DNA of 64,000 nucleotides from Bog-473 sp963751335 (GTDB lineage Bacteria; Actinomycetota; Acidimicrobiia; Acidimicrobiales; RAAP-2). A model generated the notes under the pieces. The model had not been told where the DNA came from. It was given only the letters and a program-made list of their open reading frames with translations, and searched no databases. The stretch covers positions 620,001-684,000 of the forward strand of contig CAVVUB010000008.1 in NCBI GenBank assembly GCA_963751335.1, in the 5' to 3' direction. Below are positions 9,912-19,434 of the stretch, in pieces (position 1 is the stretch's first letter; every line of letters starts with the position of its first letter). A program made the position numbers and the translations under genes.

Positions 9912-10728
9912 TCAGGCCTTCTGCTGCTTCTGCTCGCGGAGGTAGCTGGCCGTCCCCTCGATGAAGGCGCCCACGTCCTTCGCCTTGCCGGCCGCGATGC
10001 CCTGGAAATACTCGGGCACGTAGACCTGGGCCGCGCCCGACTCGAGTCCGGCCAGGATTGCGTCGACGGCGACCGACACCGGTTCCGCCGCCACCGGGGA
10101 TTCGAAGGCGTCGTTGTCGGGCAGGGTGAACAGCTCGGTGTCGATCACCCCGGGGTAGACCACCATCACCTTCACTCCCGCGTCCCAGAGGTCGACCGCC
10201 ATGGCCTCCGAGAAGGTGGTCAGGGCCGCCTTCGACGCGTCTGTAGGCCGCCTCGCCCGGGGCGCTGAGCGTGGCCGCGATGGACGACACGTTGACGATG
10301 GTGCCTGAGCCGCGGGCGAGCATCTGGGGCAACAGGTCCAGGGTCAGTCGGATGGGTGAGAGGTAGTTGATGTGCATGACGGCAGTGACGGTGTCGATGT
10401 CGAGCGCGGTGACGTGCCGTCGCTTGGGGATGCCGGCGTTGTTCACCAGGAGGTCGACGCCACCGAAGGCGTCCATGACGTCGATCGCCAGCTGGTCGAC
10501 CGCGTCCGGGTCGGCCAGGTTGACCGCCCACATCCGGCTGTCGGGCGAGTGCTCCATGCAGCGGGTGACCACCTCGGAGAGCCGGTCGGCCCGGCGGGCA
10601 CAGATGCCGACGATTGCCCCCCGTTCGGCCAAGGCCTCGGCCAGCCCGGCCCCGATGCCCGAGGACGCCCCTGTGACCAGCGTGCGACAACCCTTCAGAT
10701 CCAATGCCACCGTCCACCCCACTTTCAC
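9912..10728 (-). CDS. short-chain dehydrogenase/reductase (one frame break)
   Basis: A classical SDR with the Rossmann motif TGASSGIG, NNAG (VDLLVNNAGIP), a catalytic serine in IVNVSSIAAT and a YxxxK motif. The Y-K segment is where the frame breaks (near 10236, TACAGACGCGTCG): deleting one base gives either YRPSK or YSASK followed by AALTTFSEAMAVDL. The corrected length is 271 residues. The start is the GTG at 10728; a GTG at 10710 (VALDLKGC) is an alternative. It is first in the minus-strand set SDR, serine hydrolase, ureohydrolase, nitrilase-like protein. The substrate is unknown. Confidence 0.84.
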
Positions 10729-11355
10729 ATCGCGACGGTGGTCACCTTAGAGCGCGCTCCATCGGGCCAGGCCAGTTCGTCTTTCGCCCGGCGATCTGAT
10801 CGCCTCCAACGTGATGATGAGGACATCGAGAACCGATGGGGGAGGCGATGGGAGACAGAACCAGTCGGTCCGGCGTAGGCGGTGAGTTCAGAGGTGCGAA
10901 ACTTCGAGTCAGCGGGCGGTGGTCTGTTTCCTGTGGTCAAGGGGAGGCGACCCGCGGCTCGGGCGTGCCTCCAGAGGGGCGATCATCGCGGCTTACGTTT
11001 GCTTTGTTGTGGTGCTGCTCGCCACAAGTTGCCCGGATGACCTTTGAGGCGTTTCTCGGGAGGATGGCTCTCGCCCTGGTGACGGACTCGATGACCCCGT
11101 AGTCCATGTGGACGCGATGGCGACGACATTGACGCTCCAGTAAGGGGTCCGCGCACCAGGACGACGAGTCGCGTGAGCGATGAGAGAGCGTTTCAACGCA
11201 TTCGGCGAGAAGGATGAAGCTGGACGGTTCAGGCGGTTCAGGCGGTTCGGGAAGTCAAGTCGGGCGGTCCCAGGTTCAACTTCATTTACAGACTATTTAT
11301 GCGGATCTGCGTCTGTTCACTTCTTGTTGATGCGGTGCCGAGTTGAGTTGCGGTT
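10729..11355. other. 627-base intergenic region between the SDR gene and kdp
   Basis: No convincing gene is seen: short frames here have no domain and poor codon usage. It contains three tandem 9-mers (GGTTCAGGC twice, then GGTTCGGGA) at 11226-11252 and an AT-richer stretch at 11277-11330 (TTTACAGACTATTTATG) that may carry the kdp promoter. I could not place a confident -35/-10 pair or a KdpE box. Its length leaves room for a structured leader, but I did not find a recognisable riboswitch signature. Confidence 0.5.
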
Positions 11356-11439
11356 ATGGCTGATTTTCTCGTAGTGCTCGGAATTGTGGGCTTTACCGCA
11401 GTCTTCCTTGGCCTGATCTGGTGCCTGGAGCGGGTATGA
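11356..11439 (+). CDS. 27-residue single-span membrane peptide preceding kdpF
   Basis: The ATG at 11356 opens a 27-residue frame, MADFLVVLGIVGFTAVFLGL followed by IWCLERV. It has one hydrophobic span and an acidic-basic tail and ends at the TGA at 11437-11439. It overlaps the ATG of kdpF (11436) by four bases, the arrangement of a translationally coupled operon member. I recognise no named family. My recollection, unchecked, is that similar small ORFs precede kdpF in other actinobacteria. It could stabilise the Kdp complex as KdpF does. It is too short for a normal gene caller. Confidence 0.6.
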   Translation: MADFLVVLGIVGFTAVFLGLIWCLERV

Positions 11440-11525
11440 CAGACGTCCAAGGCATCCTCCTCGGCATCTCCATCGTGGTCTTCATCTACCTAGGGGTCGC
11501 GATGTTCAAACCCGAGTGGTTCTGA
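11436..11525 (+). CDS. kdpF: K(+)-transporting ATPase subunit KdpF
   Basis: A 29-residue peptide (MTDVQGILLGISIVVFIYLG, then VAMFKPEWF). It has one membrane span followed by the characteristic KPExF ending of KdpF. KdpF stabilises the KdpABC potassium pump in the membrane. It starts at ATG 11436 inside the end of the preceding small ORF, and its TGA (11523-11525) is one base before the kdpA GTG. Confidence 0.9.
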   Translation: MTDVQGILLGISIVVFIYLGVAMFKPEWF

Positions 11526-11526
11526 C

Positions 11527-13215
11527 GTGGGTTTCTTTTGGACCATTGTCGTCCTGATCGTCACACTGGGCCTTGCCTGGCGATACCTGGGTTCCTACAT
11601 GGCCGCCGTCTTTGACGGTCGCGTCCACTATCTCGCCTGGGCCGAGCGGCCCTTCTACCGGCTACTGGGAACAAGTCCCGACAAAGAACAGTCGTGGAAG
11701 CGCTATGCGGCCTCGACGGTCATCTTCTCCGGAACGTTTCTCGCAATTGGCTACCTCCTGCTGAGGATTCAAGGGTCGCTGCCCCTGAATCCTCAGCATT
11801 TCGGCGCGGTTCCACAGGCACTCGGCTTCAACACGACCGTGTCGTTCATGACGAACACCAATTGGCAGAACTACGGCGGCGAGACCACCATGTCGTACTT
11901 CTCCCAGATCGGTGTCCTGACCGTTCAGCAGTTCGTTAGCGCAGCCGTCGGAATTGCCGTGGCGATCGCAGTCACTCGTGGCTTCTCCCGCAGGAATTCC
12001 CCGACCATCGGGAACTTCTGGGTCGACATCACTCGCTGCATGCTTTACATCCTGCTCCCAATTGCCTTTCTGGCCGGGATCTTGATCGTCGGAGAGGGTG
12101 CCGTGCAGACCCTCACCGGGCCGGTCATGATCCACAACTCTCTGAACGGGGTCACGCAGACCATTCCCCGCGGTCCAGCCGGGTTCATGTCTTCGATCAT
12201 GCAGCTGGGGACCAACGGAGGTGGCTTCTTCAACGTCGACTTGGCGCACCCGCTCGAGAACCCGACTGCGATCACCAACTTCGTCTTCATCTGGCTCACC
12301 CTCTCGATACCCTTCGCACTCACCTACACCTTCGGTAAGATGGTGGGGAGTATCCGGCATGGTGCAGCACTGCTGGTCGCCATGGTGTTGATCTTCGGAA
12401 CCTGGGTGGGTTTCACGAGTTTCGCCGAACACCAGAACAACCCGGCCGTCGCCGCTGCGGGCGTGCACTCCACGGTGGGCAACACCAATGGAAAAGAAGT
12501 TCGCTTCGGCGACACCTCCAGCGCGCTGTTCAACGTCTCAATGACCCAGACGTCCGACGGCGCCGTCGACAGTGCGACGGACTCCTTCACTCCCATCGGC
12601 GGAATGGGCCCGCTCACCGGCATGATGCTGGGCGAGGTGACTCCGGGCGGGACGGGCAGTGGGTTGTACACGATCTTGATCTACGCAGTCATTGCCGTCT
12701 TCATCGGAGGGCTAATGATCGGGCGAACACCCGAGTATCTCGGGAAGAAGATCCAATCCCGGGAGGTGAAACTCGCGGGCCTGGCCGCGCTGGTCATGCC
12801 CGTTATCGTGCTCGTCCTCACCGCGGTGGCCGTCTCAATTCACGCCGGACGGGCTGGACCGCTCAACAGCGGCCCTCATGGATTCACTGAGATCCTTTAC
12901 GGCCTCACGTCCCAGGGCAACAACAACGGTTCGGCCATGGCCGGACTCACGGGCAACACGGCGTTCTACAACATCGTCGGCGGCATCGACATGCTCGTCG
13001 GAAGGTTCGGCGTCCTGATTCCGGCCCTTGCGCTTGGCGGCGCACTTGCTTCCAAGAATGTCGTTCCGGCGTCGCTCGGGACCTTCCGCACCGACAACGG
13101 GATGTTCGTCGGCCTGACCATCGGCGTCATCATCATCATCGGTGGTCTCACCTTTTTCCCTGCCGTTTCGCTCGGACCAATCGTTGAGCAACTCAGCCAC
13201 GGAAAGTTCTTCTAA
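11527..13215 (+). CDS. kdpA: K(+)-transporting ATPase subunit KdpA
   Basis: The 562-residue potassium-channel-like subunit of the Kdp pump, with about ten membrane spans. It binds and translocates K+. Family landmarks are FNTTVSFMTNTNWQNYGGE, QLGTNGGGFFN, and a C-terminal LTSQGNNNGSAMAGL selectivity-loop region, all intact. The GTG at 11527 is used, one base after kdpF. The stop overlaps the kdpB start (TAATG). Base composition (about 55-60% GC in sampled lines) is below that of neighbouring genes. Confidence 0.97.
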   Translation: MGFFWTIVVLIVTLGLAWRYLGSYMAAVFDGRVHYLAWAERPFYRLLGTSPDKEQSWKRYAASTVIFSGTFLAIGYLLLRIQGSLPLNPQHFGAVPQALGFNTTVSFMTNTNWQNYGGETTMSYFSQIGVLTVQQFVSAAVGIAVAIAVTRGFSRRNSPTIGNFWVDITRCMLYILLPIAFLAGILIVGEGAVQTLTGPVMIHNSLNGVTQTIPRGPAGFMSSIMQLGTNGGGFFNVDLAHPLENPTAITNFVFIWLTLSIPFALTYTFGKMVGSIRHGAALLVAMVLIFGTWVGFTSFAEHQNNPAVAAAGVHSTVGNTNGKEVRFGDTSSALFNVSMTQTSDGAVDSATDSFTPIGGMGPLTGMMLGEVTPGGTGSGLYTILIYAVIAVFIGGLMIGRTPEYLGKKIQSREVKLAGLAALVMPVIVLVLTAVAVSIHAGRAGPLNSGPHGFTEILYGLTSQGNNNGSAMAGLTGNTAFYNIVGGIDMLVGRFGVLIPALALGGALASKNVVPASLGTFRTDNGMFVGLTIGVIIIIGGLTFFPAVSLGPIVEQLSHGKFF

Positions 13216-15278
13216 TGACCATCGTGAGCACGCAACCGCAGTCTGAGCCAAGCGAGCTGCCCCACGGCGTTGCCGGGGCCCGGAGCCTTTTCGATCGCGA
13301 GATCATGGGCCGAGCGCTCCTCGACGCCTTCAAGAAATTCGATCCACGGGTACAGGTCAAGAATCCCGTCATGTTCGTGGTGCTTATAGGCACGGTCGTG
13401 ACCCTGCTGGAATCGATCGCTCACCCCGGTGTGTTCGACTGGTCGATCACGGTCTGGTTGTTTTTGACCGTGCTCTTCGCCAATTTCGCCGAAGCCATGG
13501 CGGAGGGGCGCGGCAAGGCTCAGGCCGACACGCTGCGCCGGATGCGTGCGGAGACCCTGGCCCGTCGCCTGACTCCATCCGGATCGGAGGAGAGCATTGC
13601 GGCTGCGGAACTGGCCAAAGGGGATCTGGTCGTGTGCGAGGCTGGTGACCTCATCCCTTCGGACGGCGAAATCATCGATGGCATCGCGTCGGTGGACGAA
13701 TCGGCCATCACGGGTGAATCAGCACCCGTCATCCGAGAGTCCGGGGGTGATCGATCGGCCGTGACGGGAGGCACACGCGTGCTGTCCGACCGCATCGTCG
13801 TTCGCATAACGGCTGAGCGCGGCCAGACATTTCTAGACCGCATGATTACCCTCGTCGAAGGGGCTAACCGCCAGAAGACCCCGAATGAGATCGCTCTCAC
13901 CATTCTCCTCGCCGTCCTGACGATCGTCTTCATCCCCGTGGTGGTGACCCTGCAGGCCTTCGGCGTGTATTCAGGTGCATCGGTGTCGGTCGTCATATTG
14001 GTCGCCCTGCTTGTGTGTCTCATCCCGACAACGATTGGCGCGCTCCTGTCGGCCATCGGCATCGCCGGCATGGATCGACTCGTCCAGCGGAACGTCCTTG
14101 CCATGAGCGGGCGTGCGGTCGAAGCGGCCGGCGACGTGCAGACCCTCCTTTTGGACAAGACCGGGACGATCACGCTTGGCAACCGCATGGCGTCGGCCTT
14201 CTTCCCTGCGGCCGGGCATACGGAAGAGGAGGTGGCTGACGCCGCCCAGCTGGCTTCGTTGGCCGACGAAACACCCGAGGGCAGGTCGATCGTGGTCCTT
14301 GCCAAGGAGCGCTTCAATATCCGCGAGCGGGAACTCGGCTCGCACGAGTTCGTCCCGTTCTCGGCCACGACCCGGATGTCAGGGTTGGACTTCGACCACC
14401 GGCAGATTCGCAAAGGTGCGGCCGAATCGGTGCGAACGTGGGTGATGGAGCAGGGGGGTACGCCACCTGAAGGGCTTCAAGAAATCGTCGATCGGATCGC
14501 TCGTGCTGGGTCGACCCCGCTCGTTGTCGCCGACGGTCCCACGATCCTGGGGGTCATCGAACTCAAAGACGTCGTGAAGCTCGGTATCAGCGAGAAGTTC
14601 GACGAGATGCGCCAGATGGGGATCCGAACAGTCATGATTACTGGCGACAACCCTCTTACCGCGGCTGCCATTGCTCAGGAGGCAGGCGTCGACGACTTCC
14701 TGGCCGAGGCAACTCCAGAGGCCAAGCTGGGATTGATCCGACAAGAGCAGGAGGGTGGAAAGCTCGTTGCCATGACCGGCGACGGCACGAATGACGCGCC
14801 CGCTCTGGCCCAGGCTGACGTGGGCATGGCCATGAACACTGGGACGACCGCAGCAAAAGAGGCTGGCAATATGGTCGATCTCGACTCGAACCCCACAAAG
14901 CTTATTGACGTCGTTGAGATCGGGAAGCAACTCCTCATCACTCGAGGATCACTGACCACCTTCTCCATTGCCAACGACGTCGCAAAGTATTTCGCCATCA
15001 TTCCGGCATTGTTTATCGCCACCTATCCTCAGCTCGCTCCCCTCAACATCATGAGATTGCACAGTCCTGAGAGTGCTGTGTTGTCGGCCGTCATCTTCAA
15101 CGCCCTCGTGATCGTGGCTCTGATCCCCCTCGCTCTCCGAGGAGTCAAGTTCCGTGCCGCCGGCTCTGCCGCAATCCTGCGGCGGAACGTATTCATTTAC
15201 GGAGTGGGGGGGATCATCGTCCCCTTCATCTTCATCAAGCTCATCGACCTCATCCTGGTCGCCTTGCACGCCTACTGA
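13215..15278 (+). CDS. kdpB: K(+)-transporting P-type ATPase subunit KdpB
   Basis: The 687-residue catalytic subunit of the Kdp pump, a P-type ATPase. Phosphorylation site D314 lies in LLLDKTGTITLGN, the actuator TGES motif is in SAITGESAPV, and the hinge is VAMTGDGTNDAPALAQADVG. The K(G/A)A nucleotide-domain motif is also present (RKGAAES). The protein is full length with no frame break. The ATG at 13215 overlaps the kdpA stop by one base, and kdpC follows after 13 bases. It energises K+ import through KdpA. Confidence 0.97.
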   Translation: MTIVSTQPQSEPSELPHGVAGARSLFDREIMGRALLDAFKKFDPRVQVKNPVMFVVLIGTVVTLLESIAHPGVFDWSITVWLFLTVLFANFAEAMAEGRGKAQADTLRRMRAETLARRLTPSGSEESIAAAELAKGDLVVCEAGDLIPSDGEIIDGIASVDESAITGESAPVIRESGGDRSAVTGGTRVLSDRIVVRITAERGQTFLDRMITLVEGANRQKTPNEIALTILLAVLTIVFIPVVVTLQAFGVYSGASVSVVILVALLVCLIPTTIGALLSAIGIAGMDRLVQRNVLAMSGRAVEAAGDVQTLLLDKTGTITLGNRMASAFFPAAGHTEEEVADAAQLASLADETPEGRSIVVLAKERFNIRERELGSHEFVPFSATTRMSGLDFDHRQIRKGAAESVRTWVMEQGGTPPEGLQEIVDRIARAGSTPLVVADGPTILGVIELKDVVKLGISEKFDEMRQMGIRTVMITGDNPLTAAAIAQEAGVDDFLAEATPEAKLGLIRQEQEGGKLVAMTGDGTNDAPALAQADVGMAMNTGTTAAKEAGNMVDLDSNPTKLIDVVEIGKQLLITRGSLTTFSIANDVAKYFAIIPALFIATYPQLAPLNIMRLHSPESAVLSAVIFNALVIVALIPLALRGVKFRAAGSAAILRRNVFIYGVGGIIVPFIFIKLIDLILVALHAY

Positions 15279-15291
15279 GAGCGAGCCCCGC

Positions 15292-15943
15292 ATGATCACC
15301 CATCTCCGTCGCTCGATCATTTCGATCCTGGTCTTCACCGTCTTCTTCGGTTTTGTTTACGCCTTTGCGGGAACTGGGATTGCCCAGGCGTTCTTTCGGC
15401 AGCAGGCCGATGGATCCGTCACTGCCAACGGTTCCACGCTTATCGGGCAGAACTGGTCTCAGACAAGGTGCCCGGGCCATCGGCTGGGTAGCTGTGTGTT
15501 CCAGGGCCGTCCTGATGCACTCGGGCCTTACGCCGGTTCGGCGAACCCCGCCGCGGCCGGCGGCAATAACCCGCTCCAGGCGAACAACATCCCCGGACAC
15601 CCGGGTGTGCTCAATAGCGGGGAGTCCAGCGCCACCAACCTCGGCCCGCGGTCCAAGACCCTGTTGCAGAACACCCAGGCGTTGGTCGCCTACTGGAAGG
15701 CGCGGGGCGTCGACCCGACACCCGACCTCGTCACAACCTCGGGGAGTGGGCTTGACCCCGATATCTCCCCTCAGGACGCCGGTCGCTGAGATCCCTATGG
15801 TTTCAGGAGCCACAGGGATCTCCCCATCGGCGCTGCGGAATCTGATTGCCCAAAACACGACAGGGATGCAGCTCGGCTTCCTTGGGTCGCCATATGTGAA
15901 TGTGCTGCAACTCAATGAGGCGTTGGTCAAGCTGGAAGGATGA
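15292..15943 (+). CDS. kdpC: K(+)-transporting ATPase subunit KdpC (one frame break)
   Basis: The periplasm-facing subunit with one N-terminal membrane span (about residues 8-30). Conserved features are NGSTLIGQNWSQ and SGSGLDPDISPQ. As written it stops at 15789, but the family C-terminus continues in the next frame (AEIPMVSGATGISP through LNEALVKLEG, stop at 15943). Removing one base near 15780 (CAGGAC|G|CCGG) gives QDPVAEIP and a 216-residue protein, close to the usual size. It is last in the kdpFABC operon and convergent with kdpE. Confidence 0.92.
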
Positions 15944-15963
15944 GCCTCCGGTACGACTGCCTT

Positions 15964-16674
15964 TCAGCCCTCGTTGTGTCCAGCGGGGGAAGGCGCCTCG
16001 ACCACCAGCTGGTACCCGATCCCCGGCACGGTGCGCAGCATTGTCCCGTCCTCGTCCCCCAGCTTCTTGCGCAGCCGATGGGTGTAGACCCGCAGGTAGT
16101 TGGACTCCTCTCCGTAACCCGGGCCCCACACGTCCTTGAGGATCATGTGATGGGTGCAGACCTTTCCGGCGTGACGAGCCAGGTAGGCCAGCAGTTCGAA
16201 CTCCTTCGCCGTCAGGCTGACCGGTCGGCCCGCCTCGGTGACCATTCGGTGCACGAGGTCGATGTGCAGATCTCCCACCGCCAGCTCGGTTCCCGAGGTG
16301 TCGTGGTTCCTCTCGGCACCGTGGCGCAACGCCACCCGCAAGCGGGCCTCGAGCTCGGCCATGCCGAACGGCTTGGTCACGAAGTCGTCGGCACCGCTGT
16401 CGAGCGCCTCGACCTTGCGCCGCTCGTCGCCGTAGGCCGAGAGCACCACGATGGGCACCTGGGAGAACGCACGGATCCGGCGGCAGACGTCGATCCCGTC
16501 GAGGTCGGGCAGGCCGAGGTCGAGGATCACCAGGTCCGGGCCTTCGAGGGCGACCTGGGTGATCGCTTCGGTTCCGGTGTGGGCGGCCAGCACCTCGTCA
16601 CCCCGGGCCCGAAGGCCGATGCGCAACGCCTTGAGGAGAGAGGGATCATCGTCGACGACGAGCACCTTGGTCAT
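15964..16674 (-). CDS. kdpE: KdpE-type OmpR-family response regulator
   Basis: A 236-residue regulator. The receiver domain has D8-D10 and phospho-acceptor D52 (LVILDLGLPDLDG). The winged-helix domain from about residue 130 ends in YTHRLRKKLGDEDG, typical of OmpR/KdpE. It activates kdpFABC when K+ or turgor is low. It lies 2 bases downstream of the sensor kinase gene on the same strand and converges on kdpC with 20 bases between. Its GC content is normal for the window, unlike kdpFABC. Confidence 0.93.
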   Translation of the reverse strand: MTKVLVVDDDPSLLKALRIGLRARGDEVLAAHTGTEAITQVALEGPDLVILDLGLPDLDGIDVCRRIRAFSQVPIVVLSAYGDERRKVEALDSGADDFVTKPFGMAELEARLRVALRHGAERNHDTSGTELAVGDLHIDLVHRMVTEAGRPVSLTAKEFELLAYLARHAGKVCTHHMILKDVWGPGYGEESNYLRVYTHRLRKKLGDEDGTMLRTVPGIGYQLVVEAPSPAGHNEG

Positions 16675-16676
16675 GG

Positions 16677-18209
16677 TCAGGCGGGCTCCCGTACCAAGGG
16701 TTCGCCGGGGACGGTGAAGACCACCCTGGCTCCTCGGGTCACATCGGGATCGATCCAGATGCGCCCCCCGTGCGCCTCCACGAAGGCCTTGGCGATGGCC
16801 AGCCCGAGCCCTGCCCTGCCCCCTCCACCGTTCTGGCTGAACATGTCGAACACGTGGTCACGGTCCTCCGGGGCGATGCCCGGTCCGTCGTCGCTCACCG
16901 AGATCTCGACCCGGTGGCTCGCGCTGCCCGGTGCCACCCGGGCCGCCACCCGGATGGGACTCGGTCCCGCGGACAGCCGGTCGGCATTCTCGAGCAGGTT
17001 GGCCAGGACCTGGCTGATGAGGACGTGGTCGATGCGCAGCAGAGGAAGGTCGGCGGGCAGGTCGACCTCTACCCGTTGGGGCGCCACGATGCCGCCCAGG
17101 GAGGCCAGGGTCTCGTCGACCAGCTCGTCGAGCCCCAGGGTGGTGGGACGCAGCTCGAGCGCGCCCGACGTCAATTCGGGTCATGTCCAGCAGATTGGTG
17201 ACGAGTCGGGCCAGGCGGTCGGTCTGTTGTTCCACGAGCTCGAGCAACTCCGCCCGATCGGCCGGCCCGAGTTGGGCGCCCTCTTGGCGCATGTTCGAGA
17301 CCGCCGTCTTGATCGAAGCCAGCGGTGTACGCAGATCGTGGGAGGCGGCACCCATCAGCGCACTCCGCCAGCGGTCGATCTCCTCGAGCAGCCGGGCCCG
17401 CAGGGCCTGCTCGCGCAGTTGGGCCCTGTCCACGGCCAGCGCCGCCTGGTTGGCGAACGTTCCCAATAGGTTGCGCTCCTGCTCGCCCAGCTGCACGTCC
17501 TGGAGGACGACCATGCCGACCGGCCGTTCGCTCACCACCAAGGCGACCGAGACCCGGCGTGGTCCGGGTGTGTCCTCAAACCCGAGGGACCGGGCTTGAC
17601 CGCCACCAGAGGTCAGCGACGTCACATCGTCGTCGGTCAAGGACCGCCCGGCCGAAGCGGCCACCTCGAGCTGGCCTTCGGCTTGGGCCGGCAGCACCAA
17701 CGCCGTCCACGTCGGACCGAAAGCTTCCTGGATGACGGCAACGATGTGCGACAGCAGTTCGGTCAGGGTGAGATCGCCGATGAGCGTCTGCGAGAGCTCG
17801 AAGAGCCGGACCGACTCATTGCTGCGACGCAGCGCGTCCTCGCGGGCCTCCCTGAGCTTGGCCACCACCTGGGCCACGACGAGAACCACGATCACGTAGA
17901 CAACGAGTGCGACCCAGTTCTGCGGGGAGCGCACGCGTGAGCGTGTCGTACGGCGGCAGGAAGAAGACGTCGTAGAGGACGAACCCGGCCACCGCTCCGA
18001 TGGCGCCCGCCACGAAGCCGCCGATGACGACTCCGATCAGCGCGGGCAGGACGAAGACGAGCGCCGGAATGGCCGTGCTCAGGTGCGCGCGGACGGGCAG
18101 GAGGATGGCCAGCAGCACGAGCAAACCCAGCCACGGTCGCCGCAGTGCCCAGAATGATGCGCTGGTACGTTCCGAATGTCCCGAGCCTGTCTGGCGTCAC
18201 TTCTGTCAC
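16677..18209 (-). CDS. kdpD: KdpD C-terminal half as a separate sensor histidine kinase (three frame breaks)
   Basis: The corrected 509-residue protein has a DUF4118-type membrane region (LLVLLAILLP, IGVVIGGFVAGAIGAVAG, the FLPPYDTLT loop and WVALVVYVIVVLVVAQVV), a GAF-like segment, a HisKA box with the phosphorylated His in GAASHDLRTPLASI, and an ATPase domain (NLLENADRL, DDGPGIAPED, GLGLAIAKAF). This is the sensor half of KdpD without the N-terminal KdpD/Usp part. Frames break near 17174, 17936 and 18196, each curable by deleting one base after AC. The GTG at 18209 is the likely start, reading VTEVTQTGSGHSER after correction. Confidence 0.88.
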
Positions 18210-18278
18210 TGCTTCCCGTCATTGCGAGGTTCATTTGAGTGTACCGACCGTCCGACCGGGCGCAGTTGAGGAGAGCAG

Positions 18279-19427
18279 ATGATCAGCGCCAGTGGTGAGG
18301 ACGAAGGTGTCCGCCCCACCGGCCGCTTCCGCGTTTATCTGGGTGCGGCGGCCGGTGTCGGGAAGACGTGCGCCATGCTTGACGAAGGGTGGCGCCGCTT
18401 CCAGCGTGGGACCGACGTCGTCGTCGGGTTCGTCGAGACCCATCGGCGCCCCTTCACCACCCAGCAGATCAGGGACCTCCCGACGGTGCCGCGCAAGCAA
18501 ATCGAGTACCGGAACTCCACCTGGGAGGAGATGGACCTGGACGCTGTCCTGGCCCGCCGCCCTACGGTCGTTCTGATCGACGAGCTGGCCCACACCAACG
18601 TGCCGGGATCGGGCCGCCACGAGAAGCGCTGGGAGGACGTGCTCGAGATCCTCGACGCCGGCATCGCCGTCATCACCACCGTCAACATCCAGCACATCGA
18701 GTCGTTGGCCGACGCTGTCGAACGCATCACCGGTGCCGGAGTGCGCGAGAGGGTCCCGGACTGGGTGGTCCGCCGAGCTGACCAGATCGAGCTGATCGAC
18801 TCGTCGGCGGACCAGCTCCGCCGGCGCATGCTCCACGGCAACATCTACCCCGAGGCCAAGGTTCCCGCCGCACTCTCGGGGTTCTTCCGGGCGGAGAACC
18901 TGGTGGCCCTCCGTGAGCTGGCACTCCGTTTCGTGGCCGACGAGGCGGAGGAGGAGCTGCTCGAGTACCTCCGCTCGAAAGGCACGAACGGCGAGGTGTG
19001 GGAGACGACCGAGCGGATCATGGTGGCCGTGACGGGAGCCCCGGGAAACGCTTCGGTGGTGCGGCGGGCGGCCCGTATCGCGGCCCGGGTCAAGGGCGAC
19101 CTCATCGCCGTGCACGTCGTCTCCGATGACGCCGCGGCACGGCGGTCGGACACGGGGGAGCTCGAGGAGTTGGTCACGGCGGTCGGCGGGCGCTGGCAGA
19201 CGCTCCGCGGCGACGATGTGGCCAAGACGATCTTTGCGGCCGCGGTCGACCAGCAGATCACCCAGCTCGTGCTCGGGACGTCACGGCTCAGCCGCTGGCA
19301 ATCGTTGACCCGGGGGTCGGTCGTCCAGACGCTCCTGCGCCTCGCCTCGGACAACGACATCGACCTGCATGTCATCGCCCGGCGCGACGAGAGCATCGGC
19401 CGGCCGGCCGGGGACGACGGCGGTTAG
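18279..19427 (+). CDS. kdpD: stand-alone KdpD N-terminal domain plus Usp domain
   Basis: A 382-residue cytoplasmic protein equal to the N-terminal input half of KdpD. The KdpD domain has the Walker-like GAAAGVGKTCAML at about residues 22-34, GFVETHRRP, and IDELAHTNVPGS. A universal-stress-protein domain follows from about residue 240 (ERIMVAVTGAPGNASVVRR through LVLGTSRLSRWQSL). There are no membrane or kinase domains. It starts at ATG 18279 with a GAGGAGAG ribosome site and is divergent from the sensor kinase gene, 69 bases away. It probably tunes the kinase, as truncated KdpD proteins are proposed to do elsewhere. Confidence 0.92.
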   Translation: MISASGEDEGVRPTGRFRVYLGAAAGVGKTCAMLDEGWRRFQRGTDVVVGFVETHRRPFTTQQIRDLPTVPRKQIEYRNSTWEEMDLDAVLARRPTVVLIDELAHTNVPGSGRHEKRWEDVLEILDAGIAVITTVNIQHIESLADAVERITGAGVRERVPDWVVRRADQIELIDSSADQLRRRMLHGNIYPEAKVPAALSGFFRAENLVALRELALRFVADEAEEELLEYLRSKGTNGEVWETTERIMVAVTGAPGNASVVRRAARIAARVKGDLIAVHVVSDDAAARRSDTGELEELVTAVGGRWQTLRGDDVAKTIFAAAVDQQITQLVLGTSRLSRWQSLTRGSVVQTLLRLASDNDIDLHVIARRDESIGRPAGDDGG

Positions 19428-19434
19428 TGACGAG

